From: an uncultured Oscillospiraceae bacterium
Lineage (GTDB): Bacteria > Bacillota > Clostridia > Oscillospirales > Acutalibacteraceae
Assembly: GCA_900549945.1 (NCBI GenBank)
Contig: URQJ01000007.1
Coordinates: forward strand, 1-26,708
Direction of reading: 5' to 3'
Length of the DNA: 26,708 bases
The notes under the pieces are model-generated. The model ran no database searches and had not been told where the DNA came from. It worked only from the letters and a program-made list of their open reading frames with translations. The position numbers and the translations under genes were made by a program. Of this stretch, positions 1 through 7,362 are shown one piece after another (the stretch's first letter is position 1; the number at the start of each line of letters is the position of its first letter).

Positions 1-498
1 CAGGACGGCGGCCGCCAGCTCGCCGCGCATGCGCTGGCCGAGCGAAAGCGTCCGCACCGGCCGGTCGGCGAACTCGTCCAGCTCGAGCATGTCACAAAGC
101 TGCATATACCGCTCGTGGTAGACGTCGTCCGGTATCTCATACATTTTCTGGTACAGCTTCAGCGAAGACGTGATCGGCAGATCCCACCAGAGCTGGGATT
201 TCTGCCCGAAGATCACGCCGATCTGCCGCGCGTTTTTCTGCCGGTTTTTGTAGGGCACAAGCCCGTTGACGGTCAGCTCTCCGGACGTCGGCGTCAGGAT
301 GCCGCACATCATCTTGATCGTCGTCGACTTGCCCGCGCCGTTCGGCCCGATGTAGCCGACGACCTCCCCGGCGCCGATGTCAAACGTGATGTTGTCGACC
401 GCGCGGAACACCTCCGCCGATTTCGACCGCCGCAGCTTCAGCCAGCCGGTCTTTTTGAAGGACTTGTAGTCCTTCGTCAAATTGCTGCAATGGATCAT
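1..498 (-). CDS. ABC transporter ATP-binding protein (COG4586-like), partial
   Basis: Only the N-terminal 166 codons are inside the window; the gene runs off the left edge. The conceptual protein begins MIHCSNLTKDYKSF. It has a Walker A motif (GPNGAGKST, about residues 52-60), a Q-loop region reading IFGQKSQLWWDLP, and an ABC signature LSLGQRMR near residue 155. The QKSQLWWDLP stretch is typical of the COG4586 group, ATPases of ABC-2 type exporters of poorly known substrate, sometimes annotated as viologen or daunorubicin-type exporters. The ATG at 498 is preceded by a GGGGGA ribosome site. It starts 39 bases after parB on the same strand, so it may be read from the parA-parB transcript. Permease genes would be expected just outside the window. 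Family assignment is firm; the substrate is unknown. Confidence 0.85.
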   Translation of the reverse strand, partial: MIHCSNLTKDYKSFKKTGWLKLRRSKSAEVFRAVDNITFDIGAGEVVGYIGPNGAGKSTTIKMMCGILTPTSGELTVNGLVPYKNRQKNARQIGVIFGQKSQLWWDLPITSSLKLYQKMYEIPDDVYHERYMQLCDMLELDEFADRPVRTLSLGQRMRGELAAAVL

Positions 499-537
499 TT
501 ATCCGCATTCCCCCTAACAAACACACCCCAATCGCTT

Positions 538-1389
538 TTAGTCCTCCAGCTTTAAATCGGAGAGCAGGCTTTTTAAATCCTCCTCGCCGTAGAATTCAAT
601 GGACAGTACGCCCTTTTTCTTTGTGCCGCCGACATGCACAACGCGGTTCAGCGTATCGCGCAAAGCGAGCTCCGCCTCGTCGTAGTAGCGGATGCGGCGC
701 GCGGGACGCGTCGTCTCGGGCTTTTCCGCATTGGCCCGTTTGGCCATTTTTTCGAGCTCGCGCACGGAAAGCCCCTCCGCCACCGTGCGCTTTGCCGCCG
801 CGAGCATCGCCGCCTCATCCTTAAAGCTCAAGAGCGTGCGGGCGTGGCCGGCCGTGAGGTCGCCGTTGGCGAGCATTGAGCGCAGCACATCCGGCAGATT
901 TAAAAGCCGCAGCGCGTTTGTCACCGCCGGGCGGGATTTGCCCACGGTTTTTGAGATTTCATCCTGCGTGAAGCTGAATTCATCCATCAAAGCCTGATAG
1001 CCCTGTGCCTCCTCAAGCGGTTTTAAGTCCTCGCGCTGCAAATTTTCGATCAGCGCGATCTGCATGACCTCGCTGTCCGTCAGTTCGCGGATCAGCGCGG
1101 GCACGGTCATAAGCCCCGCCATGCGCGAGGCGCGCCACCGCCGCTCCCCCGCGACGATCTGATACCCGCCCGAGAGCATCGGGCGCACGAGAAGCGGCTG
1201 CAGAACGCCGTGCTGGGCGATGGAATCCGCGAGCTCGCGCATCGCTTCGTCGCTGAATCCCTTGCGCGGCTGGTTCCGGTTCGGCTCCAGCTCGTTGATA
1301 TTCAGCTCTACCGCGCTGCCGTCGTCCGCGCGCACGTTATCGTGAAAAATCGCGTCAAGCCCCTTGCCGAGGCCGCCTTTTTTCGCCAT
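538..1389 (-). CDS. parB: Chromosome-partitioning protein ParB (Spo0J)
   Basis: 283 residues, usual length for chromosomal ParB. It opens with the ParB signature KKGGLGKGLDAIF (3-15). The N-terminal CTPase domain shows NQPRKGF (39-45), GERRWRA (81-87) and ENLQRED (115-121), the motifs that bind CTP and link parS binding to clamp closure. A helix-turn-helix (about 140-165, TQDEISKTVGKSRPAVTNAL) reads parS, and the C-terminal part (about 235-283) is the dimerisation domain. ParB loads at parS, slides on DNA and recruits SMC; it stimulates the ParA ATPase. An ATG start with GGAGG upstream lies 23 bases after parA, so the two are co-transcribed. Two perfect parS sites in this window are its expected targets. 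It differs from the Noc paralogue at 2384-3184 in the C-terminal domain. Confidence 0.97.
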   Translation of the reverse strand: MAKKGGLGKGLDAIFHDNVRADDGSAVELNINELEPNRNQPRKGFSDEAMRELADSIAQHGVLQPLLVRPMLSGGYQIVAGERRWRASRMAGLMTVPALIRELTDSEVMQIALIENLQREDLKPLEEAQGYQALMDEFSFTQDEISKTVGKSRPAVTNALRLLNLPDVLRSMLANGDLTAGHARTLLSFKDEAAMLAAAKRTVAEGLSVRELEKMAKRANAEKPETTRPARRIRYYDEAELALRDTLNRVVHVGGTKKKGVLSIEFYGEEDLKSLLSDLKLED

Positions 1390-1412
1390 ATCTGAAATTT
1401 ATCCTCCTTCAA

Positions 1413-2177
1413 TCATCGGTTTTTCTTTAAAATTTCATCCGTCAGCGCGCCGTAGGCCAAGCTGCCCTTATTGCTCCGGTCGTAATAGAGGATCGGCTGG
1501 CCGTAGCTCGGCGCCTCGGAAAGGCGCACGGTGCGGGGAATCACCGTGGAAAACACCTTGCGCGGGAAATACTTCTTGATTTCCGTCACGACCTGCTGCG
1601 TCAGGTTGAGCCGGCCGTCGTACATTGTGAGCAGAACGCCTTCGAGCTCCAGCCGGTCGTTGTAGCGCCGTTTCACGGCCTGCACGGTGTTCATCAGCTG
1701 GGAAAGCCCCTCAAGCGCATAATATTCGCACTGCACGGGGATTAGGACGGAGTCCGCGGCGTTCAGCGCGTTCGTCGTAATCAGGCCGAGCGACGGCGGG
1801 CAGTCGATAATGATAAAATCGTACGCGGCGCGCATCGGCGCCAGCGCGGTTTTCAGCACGGCCTCGCGCGCTGGAATATCCGCGAGCTCGATCTCCGCCG
1901 CGGCGAGATCCGCCGAGGACGGAATGACCGACAGCCTATCAAATGCGGTTTTCAGCACGGCGTCCTGCCCTTTCGCGCCGTTGATCAAAATATCGTAGGA
2001 GGTCGTCTCGAGGCTGCGCCGGTCAAAGCCCACGCCGCTCGTCGAATTGCCCTGCGGGTCGATATCCACAAGCAGCGTATTTTTTCCCTTTGCGCCGAGG
2101 CATGCGGCAATATTTACCGCGCTCGTCGTCTTGCCCACGCCGCCCTTCTGATTTGCAACGGCGATCACTTTGCTCAT
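1413..2177 (-). CDS. parA: Chromosome-partitioning ATPase ParA (Soj)
   Basis: 254 residues. The deviant Walker A motif KGGVGKTT (11-18, with signature Lys11), the DPQGN motif (about 40-44) and the Walker B region FIIIDCPPSLG mark a chromosomal Soj/ParA ATPase. It binds DNA non-specifically as an ATP dimer, drives origin segregation with ParB-parS, and in Bacillus also controls DnaA activity. The ATG at 2177 follows an AAAGGAG ribosome site. parB lies 23 bases downstream. The gene is preceded by a 206-base gap that holds a perfect parS, so its own promoter is close to a ParB loading site and may be autoregulated; that last point is inference. Confidence 0.97.
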   Translation of the reverse strand: MSKVIAVANQKGGVGKTTSAVNIAACLGAKGKNTLLVDIDPQGNSTSGVGFDRRSLETTSYDILINGAKGQDAVLKTAFDRLSVIPSSADLAAAEIELADIPAREAVLKTALAPMRAAYDFIIIDCPPSLGLITTNALNAADSVLIPVQCEYYALEGLSQLMNTVQAVKRRYNDRLELEGVLLTMYDGRLNLTQQVVTEIKKYFPRKVFSTVIPRTVRLSEAPSYGQPILYYDRSNKGSLAYGALTDEILKKNR

Positions 2178-2239
2178 AATTGGCCGTGCTCCTTTCCCTT
2201 TTCCTTGGCTGCGCTCCCTTCGGGTCGCATGTATAATTT

Positions 2240-2248
2240 ATTGTATCA
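2240..2248 (-). promoter_or_regulatory. Candidate extended -10 promoter for parA-parB
   Basis: On the minus strand the bases read TGATACAAT, a TGn extension plus a five-of-six match to TATAAT, about 60 bases upstream of the parA ATG. No good -35 element is visible at 17 bases. Placement between parS and parA is reasonable for the partition operon. Confidence 0.45.
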
Positions 2249-2300
2249 CAATTCCCACGCGGAATAAAGTGCAAATTCAAGGTTTTTGGCGATTCGGCAA

Positions 2301-2316
2301 TGTTTCACGTGAAACA
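2301..2316. promoter_or_regulatory. parS: parS site (perfect 16-bp palindrome)
   Basis: TGTTTCACGTGAAACA, an exact copy of the consensus chromosomal parS of Firmicutes, lies in the intergenic region between parA and noc. It should be a ParB loading centre. The last three bases also form part of the hairpin 2314-2360 that follows noc. Confidence 0.97.
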
Positions 2317-2320
2317 ACGC

Positions 2321-2350
2321 AAAAGGACCGCCGGTTTTGCCGACAGTCCT
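2321..2350 (-). terminator. Probable terminator after noc
   Basis: On the minus strand AGGACTGTCGG and CCGGCGGTCCT form a stem with two internal mismatches around a CAAAA loop, followed by TTTTG. It is nested in a longer hairpin whose outer arms are ACAACGCA and TGCGTTGT (2314-2321 and 2353-2360). It lies about 34 bases past the noc stop. The T-run is short, so termination may be partial. Confidence 0.55.
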
Positions 2351-2383
2351 CCTGCGTTGTGGGAAATGAATAAGGGAATGGGT

Positions 2384-3184
2384 TTACCTCGTACTTGAAT
2401 TTGATTTCGGGATGCGTACGACGCACTCAAAATAGTCGTCGGTCTCCCGCTTCTGGGAAACGGCTCGGATGCCGGCGCTTTTCATCGCCTTGACCGCATG
2501 GTCGATCGTGTTGATGAACAGCCGGACGTCCTTCGCGATAAAAGTACGCTTCGGCTTTTTCGCCGGTTCCTCCCGCTCGAGCAGATCCTTGATCAGCGCC
2601 TCAGTCTGTGCGACGTTGAGTTTGCGCTCCACGATTGCTTTCAGCGCCTGCACGCGGCGGATTGGGTCTTCCACGCGCAGAAGCGCGCGGGCGTGGCGCT
2701 CCGTGAGCCGGTTTTCCAAAATAATCCGCTGCTCCTCGCCCGAAAGGCGCAGAAGCCGGACCTTGTTTGCAAGGGCGGGCTGGCTCATGCCGAGCCGCCT
2801 CGCCGTCTCCTCCTGTGTCATCGACCGGTCGCGCATCAATTCATAAATTGCCGCGGCCTCTTCAAAAAAATTCAAATCACTGCGCTGCATGTTCTCGATC
2901 AGAGCGAGCACCGCGCCGTCTTTTGCGCTGTAATCCTGCACGATGGCCGGAATCGTTCTGAGCCCCGCCATTTTGGATGCACGCCAGCGCCGCTCACCGG
3001 CCACGAGCACGTAGCCGTCCCGGTCTCGCCGGACGACGATCGGCTGCAAAAGCCCGTTCTGCCGGATGCTTTCGGCGAGCTGCTCGAGCTCCGCCTTCGG
3101 AAAATCCTTGCGCGGCTGGTTGGGGTTGGGCACAATCCTGTCCGGAGCCAGCTCCACGAGCTTTTTCCTTTCACTGAAAACCAA
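2384..3184 (-). CDS. noc: Nucleoid occlusion protein Noc (ParB paralogue)
   Basis: 266 residues from a TTG start. The ParB-type N-domain shows PNPNQPRKDF, GERRWRAS and ENMQRSDL, followed by a helix-turn-helix (MTQEETARRLGMSQPALANK). The C-terminal region with LFINTIDHAVKAM, GIRAV and RETDDYFECVVRIPK matches the Noc C-terminal domain rather than Spo0J. In Bacillus, Noc binds its own sites, uses CTP, associates with membrane and blocks FtsZ over the nucleoid. I chose TTG at 3184 because AAGGGGGG lies 7 bases upstream and the candidate -10 element (3239-3244) leaves a normal leader; the in-frame GTG at 3250 lies upstream of that -10 and has no ribosome site. No Bacillus-type Noc-binding palindrome was seen in the window. 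Paralogue assignment rests mainly on the C-terminus. Confidence 0.9.
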   Translation of the reverse strand: MVFSERKKLVELAPDRIVPNPNQPRKDFPKAELEQLAESIRQNGLLQPIVVRRDRDGYVLVAGERRWRASKMAGLRTIPAIVQDYSAKDGAVLALIENMQRSDLNFFEEAAAIYELMRDRSMTQEETARRLGMSQPALANKVRLLRLSGEEQRIILENRLTERHARALLRVEDPIRRVQALKAIVERKLNVAQTEALIKDLLEREEPAKKPKRTFIAKDVRLFINTIDHAVKAMKSAGIRAVSQKRETDDYFECVVRIPKSNSSTR

Positions 3185-3238
3185 TCCGCGTCCCCCCTTG
3201 CCGATGACACCGCAGGGCTTGTCCTGCCCTGTGCACTT

Positions 3239-3247
3239 AGAATACCA
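3239..3247 (-). promoter_or_regulatory. Candidate extended -10 promoter for noc
   Basis: Minus strand TGGTATTCT (TGn plus TATTCT) lies about 50 bases upstream of the TTG start of noc. No convincing -35 is present. Confidence 0.35.
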
Positions 3248-3295
3248 CACGCCGCGTACAGATTTTGCCGGAATGTGTCACACAAAAAATTTTTC

Positions 3296-3323
3296 TTGCT
3301 TTTGATCTTTTCCATGGTATAAT
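3296..3323 (+). promoter_or_regulatory. Promoter of the 3357 acetyltransferase gene
   Basis: TTGCTT, a 16-base spacer and a perfect TATAAT lie 34 bases before the start codon, which is preceded by an AAGGGG ribosome site. The noc promoter region diverges from here. Confidence 0.75.
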
Positions 3324-3356
3324 GACCGTAACAAGCCGCAAAAGGGGTGCGTACCA

Positions 3357-3905
3357 ATGATTTTTCCGGAGAAAAAAGCCGTGCTGCGGGACGGGCGGAC
3401 CTGCATGCTGCGCAGCGCTGTGCCCGCAGATGCCGAGGAGATGCGCGCTTATCTGACCGCCACCTCCGCCGAAACACCGTTCCTGCTGCGCGGGCCGCAG
3501 GACGATGTGCCGAGCACCGATGAGGAACGCGCCTTCCTGCAATCGTGCCTCGACCAGCCGCGCGGGCTGATGCTGACAATCCGGGTAGACGGGACGCTCG
3601 CCGGAAGCTGCCGCCTGTCTCCTGAAGGGAGCGCCGCACGCAGCCGCCACCGCTGCGGCGTGGCGATCGCGCTGTATCAGGCCTACTGCGGACTTGGCAT
3701 CGGGCGGTATGCGCTCGAAACGCTTATTGAAGCGGCAAAGCGTATTGGCTACGAGCAGATGGAGCTGAGCGTCGTTCGCGGCAACGGCCGCGCACAGCAG
3801 CTGTATGAACGGCTGGGCTTTCAGGCCTACGGCCTGCTTCCGCACGCAATGAAATACCCAGACGGCAGCTACGCCGATGAAATCCTGATGATCAAATCGC
3901 TCTGA
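3357..3905 (+). CDS. GNAT-family N-acetyltransferase
   Basis: 182 residues with a complete GNAT fold: an N-terminal beta strand (LRDGRTCMLRSAVPAD), a central strand region with GSCRLSPEG, the acetyl-CoA pyrophosphate loop YCGLGIGRYALETL (about 121-134) and a C-terminal ELSVVRGNGRAQQLYERLGF block typical of GNATs related to RimI/RimJ. It should transfer an acetyl group from acetyl-CoA to an amine; the substrate cannot be read from sequence. It is on the opposite strand to noc and rsmG, has its own promoter, and ends at a bidirectional terminator shared with the convergent acetyltransferase at 4020-4481. It is not a usual member of the noc-rsmG interval and looks like an insertion. Confidence 0.88.
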   Translation: MIFPEKKAVLRDGRTCMLRSAVPADAEEMRAYLTATSAETPFLLRGPQDDVPSTDEERAFLQSCLDQPRGLMLTIRVDGTLAGSCRLSPEGSAARSRHRCGVAIALYQAYCGLGIGRYALETLIEAAKRIGYEQMELSVVRGNGRAQQLYERLGFQAYGLLPHAMKYPDGSYADEILMIKSL

Positions 3906-3958
3906 CTGCGCCGCGGCGCACGATAGCCCGCGTGCCGCCAATCCGCATAAATTGCAGG

Positions 3959-3994
3959 AAAAAGGAGGCTTCCACACCGGAAACCTCCTTTTTT
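3959..3994. terminator. Bidirectional terminator between two acetyltransferase genes
   Basis: AAAAAGGAGG (3959-3968) and CCTCCTTTTT (3984-3993) pair around an inner TTCC/GGAA stem, with an A-run on the left and a T-run on the right, so it works in both directions. It sits between convergent genes ending at 3905 and 4020. Confidence 0.88.
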
Positions 3995-4019
3995 GAGCTC
4001 ATTGCCCCTAATAATCCTT

Positions 4020-4481
4020 TTACAGGTATTTCTTAAAGCCTTTGACCTCGCTGTAACCGATCGCATCGTAGAACTTGTGCGCGCCTGTGCGGTTCATGCC
4101 GGAGACCAAAATACAGTAGTGGCATTCCTTTTCTCTGCCCCAGTTTTCAATAAATTCAAACATGCCGCGCCCGATGCCGCAGCCGCGGTATGCCTTGTCG
4201 GTTACGACGTTCTCGACGAGCAGAATCGGCCTGCAGGTATCGCAGATGTCCTCAAACGCCACGCCGAGCAGAGAGCCGCAGAGCGCCCCGCTTTCCGTGT
4301 CCTCCGCCACAAGCAGAAAGCAGTCCTCGTTGCGGTCGAGCTTTTCCATTTTCCGCGCCATCTCGGCGGGGTCCGCCATCGTCTCCGAAAGCTGGCTCAA
4401 AAGTGGGTTCAGCTTCGGAATATCGTCAATTTTCGCCTTTCGATACCGTATATTCATATATATTTCGCCCTTTATCGGCAA
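4020..4481 (-). CDS. GNAT-family N-acetyltransferase
   Basis: 153 residues from a TTG at 4481, which has AGGAGG (4491-4496) 9 bases upstream; an in-frame ATG at 4457 (MNIRYRKAKIDD) is the alternative start and begins exactly at the first GNAT strand. The fold includes DCFLLVAEDTESG, ILLVENVVTDKAYRGCGIG with the acetyl-CoA loop (YRGCGIGRGMFEF, about 99-111), and a CHYCILVSGMNRTGAHKFY block ending in GYSEVKGFKKYL. This layout matches small-molecule or protein GNATs of unknown substrate. It converges on the acetyltransferase at 3357. Its promoter region carries unusual TGCAAAT repeats (4524-4564), which suggests specific regulation. Confidence 0.88.
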   Translation of the reverse strand: MPIKGEIYMNIRYRKAKIDDIPKLNPLLSQLSETMADPAEMARKMEKLDRNEDCFLLVAEDTESGALCGSLLGVAFEDICDTCRPILLVENVVTDKAYRGCGIGRGMFEFIENWGREKECHYCILVSGMNRTGAHKFYDAIGYSEVKGFKKYL

Positions 4482-4508
4482 AGGACACGACCTCCTGCAA
4501 AATTTTTA

Positions 4509-4538
4509 TTTGTACCAGATAATTGCAAATACATGCAA
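4509..4538 (-). promoter_or_regulatory. Candidate promoter of the 4020-4481 acetyltransferase gene
   Basis: On the minus strand TTGCAT (4533-4538), an 18-base spacer and TGGTACAAA (-10 TACAAA at 4509-4514 with a TGn extension). The -35 element lies inside the TGCAAAT repeats. Confidence 0.5.
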
Positions 4539-4567
4539 ATTGCAAATACTTGCAAAGCGCAAATATA
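4524..4567. repeat. Tandem TGCAAAT repeats (17-bp period) over a promoter
   Basis: Five TGCAAAT-like 7-mers begin at 4524, 4534, 4541, 4551 and 4558 (the last two read TGCAAAG and CGCAAAT). The start spacing alternates 10, 7, 10, 7, so the array is a 17-bp tandem unit repeated about two and a half times. It overlaps the predicted -35 of the downstream acetyltransferase gene and looks like an operator. Confidence 0.7.
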
Positions 4568-4637
4568 TCCGCTGCGTATGGTATTTTCGCCTTGCTATAT
4601 TCCAAACATCTAAAATTCGCTGCTCCGCACGGCTGCT

Positions 4638-5378
4638 TTACTGCGTATCCGGCTTTTCGAGGAACAGCGGCTTTTTGGTGATCGTCCCGCCGTGGCGCGG
4701 ATAGACCTTCGGTGTAAACGCCGTTTTCTGCATGACGGCGATATTTCGCTCGCTGTGCTCCGCATCCGGCAGCGTAAACGGCGCTGTCTTTACGACCTTG
4801 CAGCCGAGCGCGGACACCGCACGCTTGGCGAGCACCATTTCCTCCTCGAGCCCCGGGCCTTTCATCGCCGCAAAAATACCCTTCATCTTGATGAGCGGGA
4901 TACAGTATTCCGCTAGCGTGTTCATATTGGCGACCGCGCGCGCCGTCGCAATGTCGAAGCTCTCGCGCAGCTTCACGTCGCGCCCGGCTTCCTCCGCACG
5001 CTTGTGGATGCAATTCGCCTCAACGCCGATCGCGGCGCAGACGTCTTTCAGAAATATAAGGCGCTTATTGAGCGAATCGAGAAGCGTCAGCTCGATGTCC
5101 GGCCGCATGATTTTGACCGGCAGGCCCGGAAAGCCCGCACCGGTGCCCACGTCCACGAGCTTCGCGCCTTTTTTGATCTCCACCGCCTTTAAAAGCGTCA
5201 GGCTGTCCACAAAATGCTTGACGACCGCCTCATGCGGGTCGGTGATCGCCGTCAGGTTGACGACCTCGTTCCGCTCGAGCAGGAGGTCGAGGTAGATCTG
5301 AAACTGCTCCGCCTGCTGGGGGGAAACCTTCACGCCGATTTCCTTTGCCTTTTGAATCAATTCGTTTCGTATATCCAT
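4638..5378 (-). CDS. rsmG: 16S rRNA (guanine-N7) methyltransferase RsmG
   Basis: 246 residues, normal for RsmG (GidB). The SAM-binding motif I is VDVGTGAGFPG (75-85), followed by LTLLDSLNKRLIFLK, a conserved EEAGR region and the ARAVANMNTLAEY and KGPGLEEE blocks. It methylates G527 (E. coli numbering) of 16S rRNA in the decoding region; loss of function gives low-level streptomycin resistance in other bacteria. ATG with GGAGGG 7 bases upstream. It follows mnmG by 23 bases and is the last gene of the mnmE-mnmG-rsmG operon; no clear terminator follows before 4482. Confidence 0.96.
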   Translation of the reverse strand: MDIRNELIQKAKEIGVKVSPQQAEQFQIYLDLLLERNEVVNLTAITDPHEAVVKHFVDSLTLLKAVEIKKGAKLVDVGTGAGFPGLPVKIMRPDIELTLLDSLNKRLIFLKDVCAAIGVEANCIHKRAEEAGRDVKLRESFDIATARAVANMNTLAEYCIPLIKMKGIFAAMKGPGLEEEMVLAKRAVSALGCKVVKTAPFTLPDAEHSERNIAVMQKTAFTPKVYPRHGGTITKKPLFLEKPDTQ

Positions 5379-5401
5379 ACGGATGCCCTCCGTTTTCTTT
5401 T

Positions 5402-7315
5402 TTATTGCGTGTCCGCCGTGCTCTCCAATTCCGTTCGGCGCTGCTGCGCCTCATTCCCGGCGGAAAGCCAAATCAGAAGCACCGAAATATCCGCCGGCGA
5501 TACGCCGGAGATGCGCCCAGCCTGCCCGATATTTTCCGGCCGCACACGGCTGAGCTTTTCGCGCGCCTCGAGGCGCAGGCCGGCTATGGAATCGTAATCG
5601 ATGCCGCGGGGCAGAAGCCGCTTTTCGAGGCGGCGCATTTCTGTAATATCCTGCATCTGCCGCTTGATGTACCCCTCATATTTAAGCGCGGTTTCCACGC
5701 TTTCAAATATTTCGCGCGGGTAATCCGGCCGCGTTTCATCTACGGGGCGCAGATCCGCATACGAAATCTGCGGGCGGCGCAGCAGCTCGGAAAGCCGCAC
5801 ACCGGTCGAAACCGGCGATGTTTCACGTGAAACAAGAATATCGTTCAGCGCCTGCGTCGGCGAAAGCACGGTCTTTTCCGCGCGTTTCATTTCCTCCGCC
5901 TTCTGCGCCTGTTTCTTCTGAAATTTCGCCCAGCGCGCGTCGGAAATCAGTCCAAGCGAGCGCCCGATCGGGGTCAGCCGCTCATCAGCGTTGTCCTGCC
6001 GGAGTACAAGGCGGTATTCCGAGCGCGAGGTCATCATGCGGTAGGGGTCGGTCACGCCCTTTGTGATCAGATCGTCGATCAGCGTGCCGATGTACGAGCT
6101 CGCGCGGTCGAGCAGCAGCGGCGCGCGCCCGAGGATTTTTAGCGCGGCATTCACACCTGCGACAAAGCCCTGCGCGGCCGCCTCCTCGTAGCCGGAACTG
6201 CCGTTGAACTGCCCGGCGCCGTAGAGCCCCGGCAGCTCGCGGAATTCGAGCGTGGAGGTCAGCTGCAGCGGATCGCAGCAATCGTACTCGATCGCGTAGG
6301 CGCTGCGCATGATCTGCACGTGCTCGAGCCCCTGAATCGTCCGGTAAAAGGCGATCTGCACGTCCTCGGGCAGAGAAGAGCTCATGCCCTGCAAATACAT
6401 TTCCTCCGTATCCGCGCCGCAAGGCTCAATAAAGAGCTGGTGGCGCGGCTTTTCCGCAAAGCGCACGATCTTGTCCTCTATACTCGGGCAGTAGCGCGGG
6501 CCGACGCCCTCGATCATGCCGCCGTACAAGGGCGAACGGTGGATGTTCTCCAAAATCACCGCCTTCGTCTGCGCGTTCGTCCAGCTCACATGACACACCG
6601 CCTTGTTTTGGGGCGGGGTTTCCGTATCAAACGAAAACGGCGTAACCGGCTCGTCGCCGTTCTGCACCTCCAGCGCCGAAAAGTCGATCGAAGAGCGCAG
6701 AACGCGCGCCGGCGTCCCCGTCTTGAAGCGCCGCAGGGCGATGCCGAGTTTTTTCAGCGCTTCCGAGAGCGCCGTCGCCGGGAACATGCCGTCCGGCCCG
6801 CCCGCATAGGAGACGTCGCCGACGAAAATGCGCCCGCCAAGGAAGGTGCCCGTCGCGAGGATCACCGCCTTGCAGGCATACTGTGCGCCAAGCTGGGTCG
6901 TCAAAATCCAGTGGTCCGCCGTGCGCTGCAAATCGACCACCTCGGCCTGCTTCATCTCTAGGTTCGGGCAGAGCTCCAGCTTGTGCTTCATCACGCGGGC
7001 GTATTGGTTCCGGTCGATCTGCGCGCGCAGGGAGTGTACAGCCGGCCCCTTGCCGAGGTTCAGCATGCGGCTCTGCAGCGTGCATGCGTCCGCCGTCTTG
7101 CCCATTTCGCCGCCGAGCGCGTCGATCTCCCGCACAAGATGGCCCTTCGCCGTGCCGCCGATGCTCGGGTTGCAGGGGCAGTTGCCCACCGCGTCCATGT
7201 TGATCGTAAATACCGCCGTACGGCACCCGAGCCGCGCCGCCGCGAGCGCGGCCTCAATGCCCGCGTGCCCCGCGCCGATCACGGCAATATCCAATTTTCC
7301 AGCATCATAAATCAT
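5402..7315 (-). CDS. mnmG: tRNA uridine 5-carboxymethylaminomethyl modification protein MnmG (GidA)
   Basis: 637 residues, full length. The FAD-binding Rossmann motif is VIGAGHAGIEAA (12-23), with PCNPSIGGTAKGHLVREIDALGG split over the conserved flavin and cysteine region, ATGTFLGGRIFVG, and a C-terminal helical domain ending in DISVLLIWL, which binds MnmE. With MnmE it modifies the wobble uridine of certain tRNAs. ATG at 7315 follows an AAGGAAAA ribosome site. A perfect parS lies within the coding sequence at 5819-5834, where it encodes Val-Ser-Arg-Glu-Thr (about residues 495-499), so the protein sequence there is partly set by the site. Confidence 0.98.
   Translation of the reverse strand: MIYDAGKLDIAVIGAGHAGIEAALAAARLGCRTAVFTINMDAVGNCPCNPSIGGTAKGHLVREIDALGGEMGKTADACTLQSRMLNLGKGPAVHSLRAQIDRNQYARVMKHKLELCPNLEMKQAEVVDLQRTADHWILTTQLGAQYACKAVILATGTFLGGRIFVGDVSYAGGPDGMFPATALSEALKKLGIALRRFKTGTPARVLRSSIDFSALEVQNGDEPVTPFSFDTETPPQNKAVCHVSWTNAQTKAVILENIHRSPLYGGMIEGVGPRYCPSIEDKIVRFAEKPRHQLFIEPCGADTEEMYLQGMSSSLPEDVQIAFYRTIQGLEHVQIMRSAYAIEYDCCDPLQLTSTLEFRELPGLYGAGQFNGSSGYEEAAAQGFVAGVNAALKILGRAPLLLDRASSYIGTLIDDLITKGVTDPYRMMTSRSEYRLVLRQDNADERLTPIGRSLGLISDARWAKFQKKQAQKAEEMKRAEKTVLSPTQALNDILVSRETSPVSTGVRLSELLRRPQISYADLRPVDETRPDYPREIFESVETALKYEGYIKRQMQDITEMRRLEKRLLPRGIDYDSIAGLRLEAREKLSRVRPENIGQAGRISGVSPADISVLLIWLSAGNEAQQRRTELESTADTQ
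5819..5834. promoter_or_regulatory. parS: parS site inside mnmG
   Basis: TGTTTCACGTGAAACA, identical to the site at 2301. It falls in the coding sequence of mnmG. parS sites within genes near oriC are common in Bacillus and its relatives. With the first site it gives two ParB loading centres about 3.5 kb apart and about 8-12 kb from the DnaA boxes. Confidence 0.97.
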
Positions 7316-7362
7316 AGTTGTTTTCCTTAGATTTTTTCAAGTAATCGAATGGGTTCCGCATC

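Noticed and set aside
3185..3250. An upstream GTG start for noc at 3250
   Set aside because: It lies upstream of the likely -10 element and lacks a ribosome site; TTG at 3184 has a strong one.
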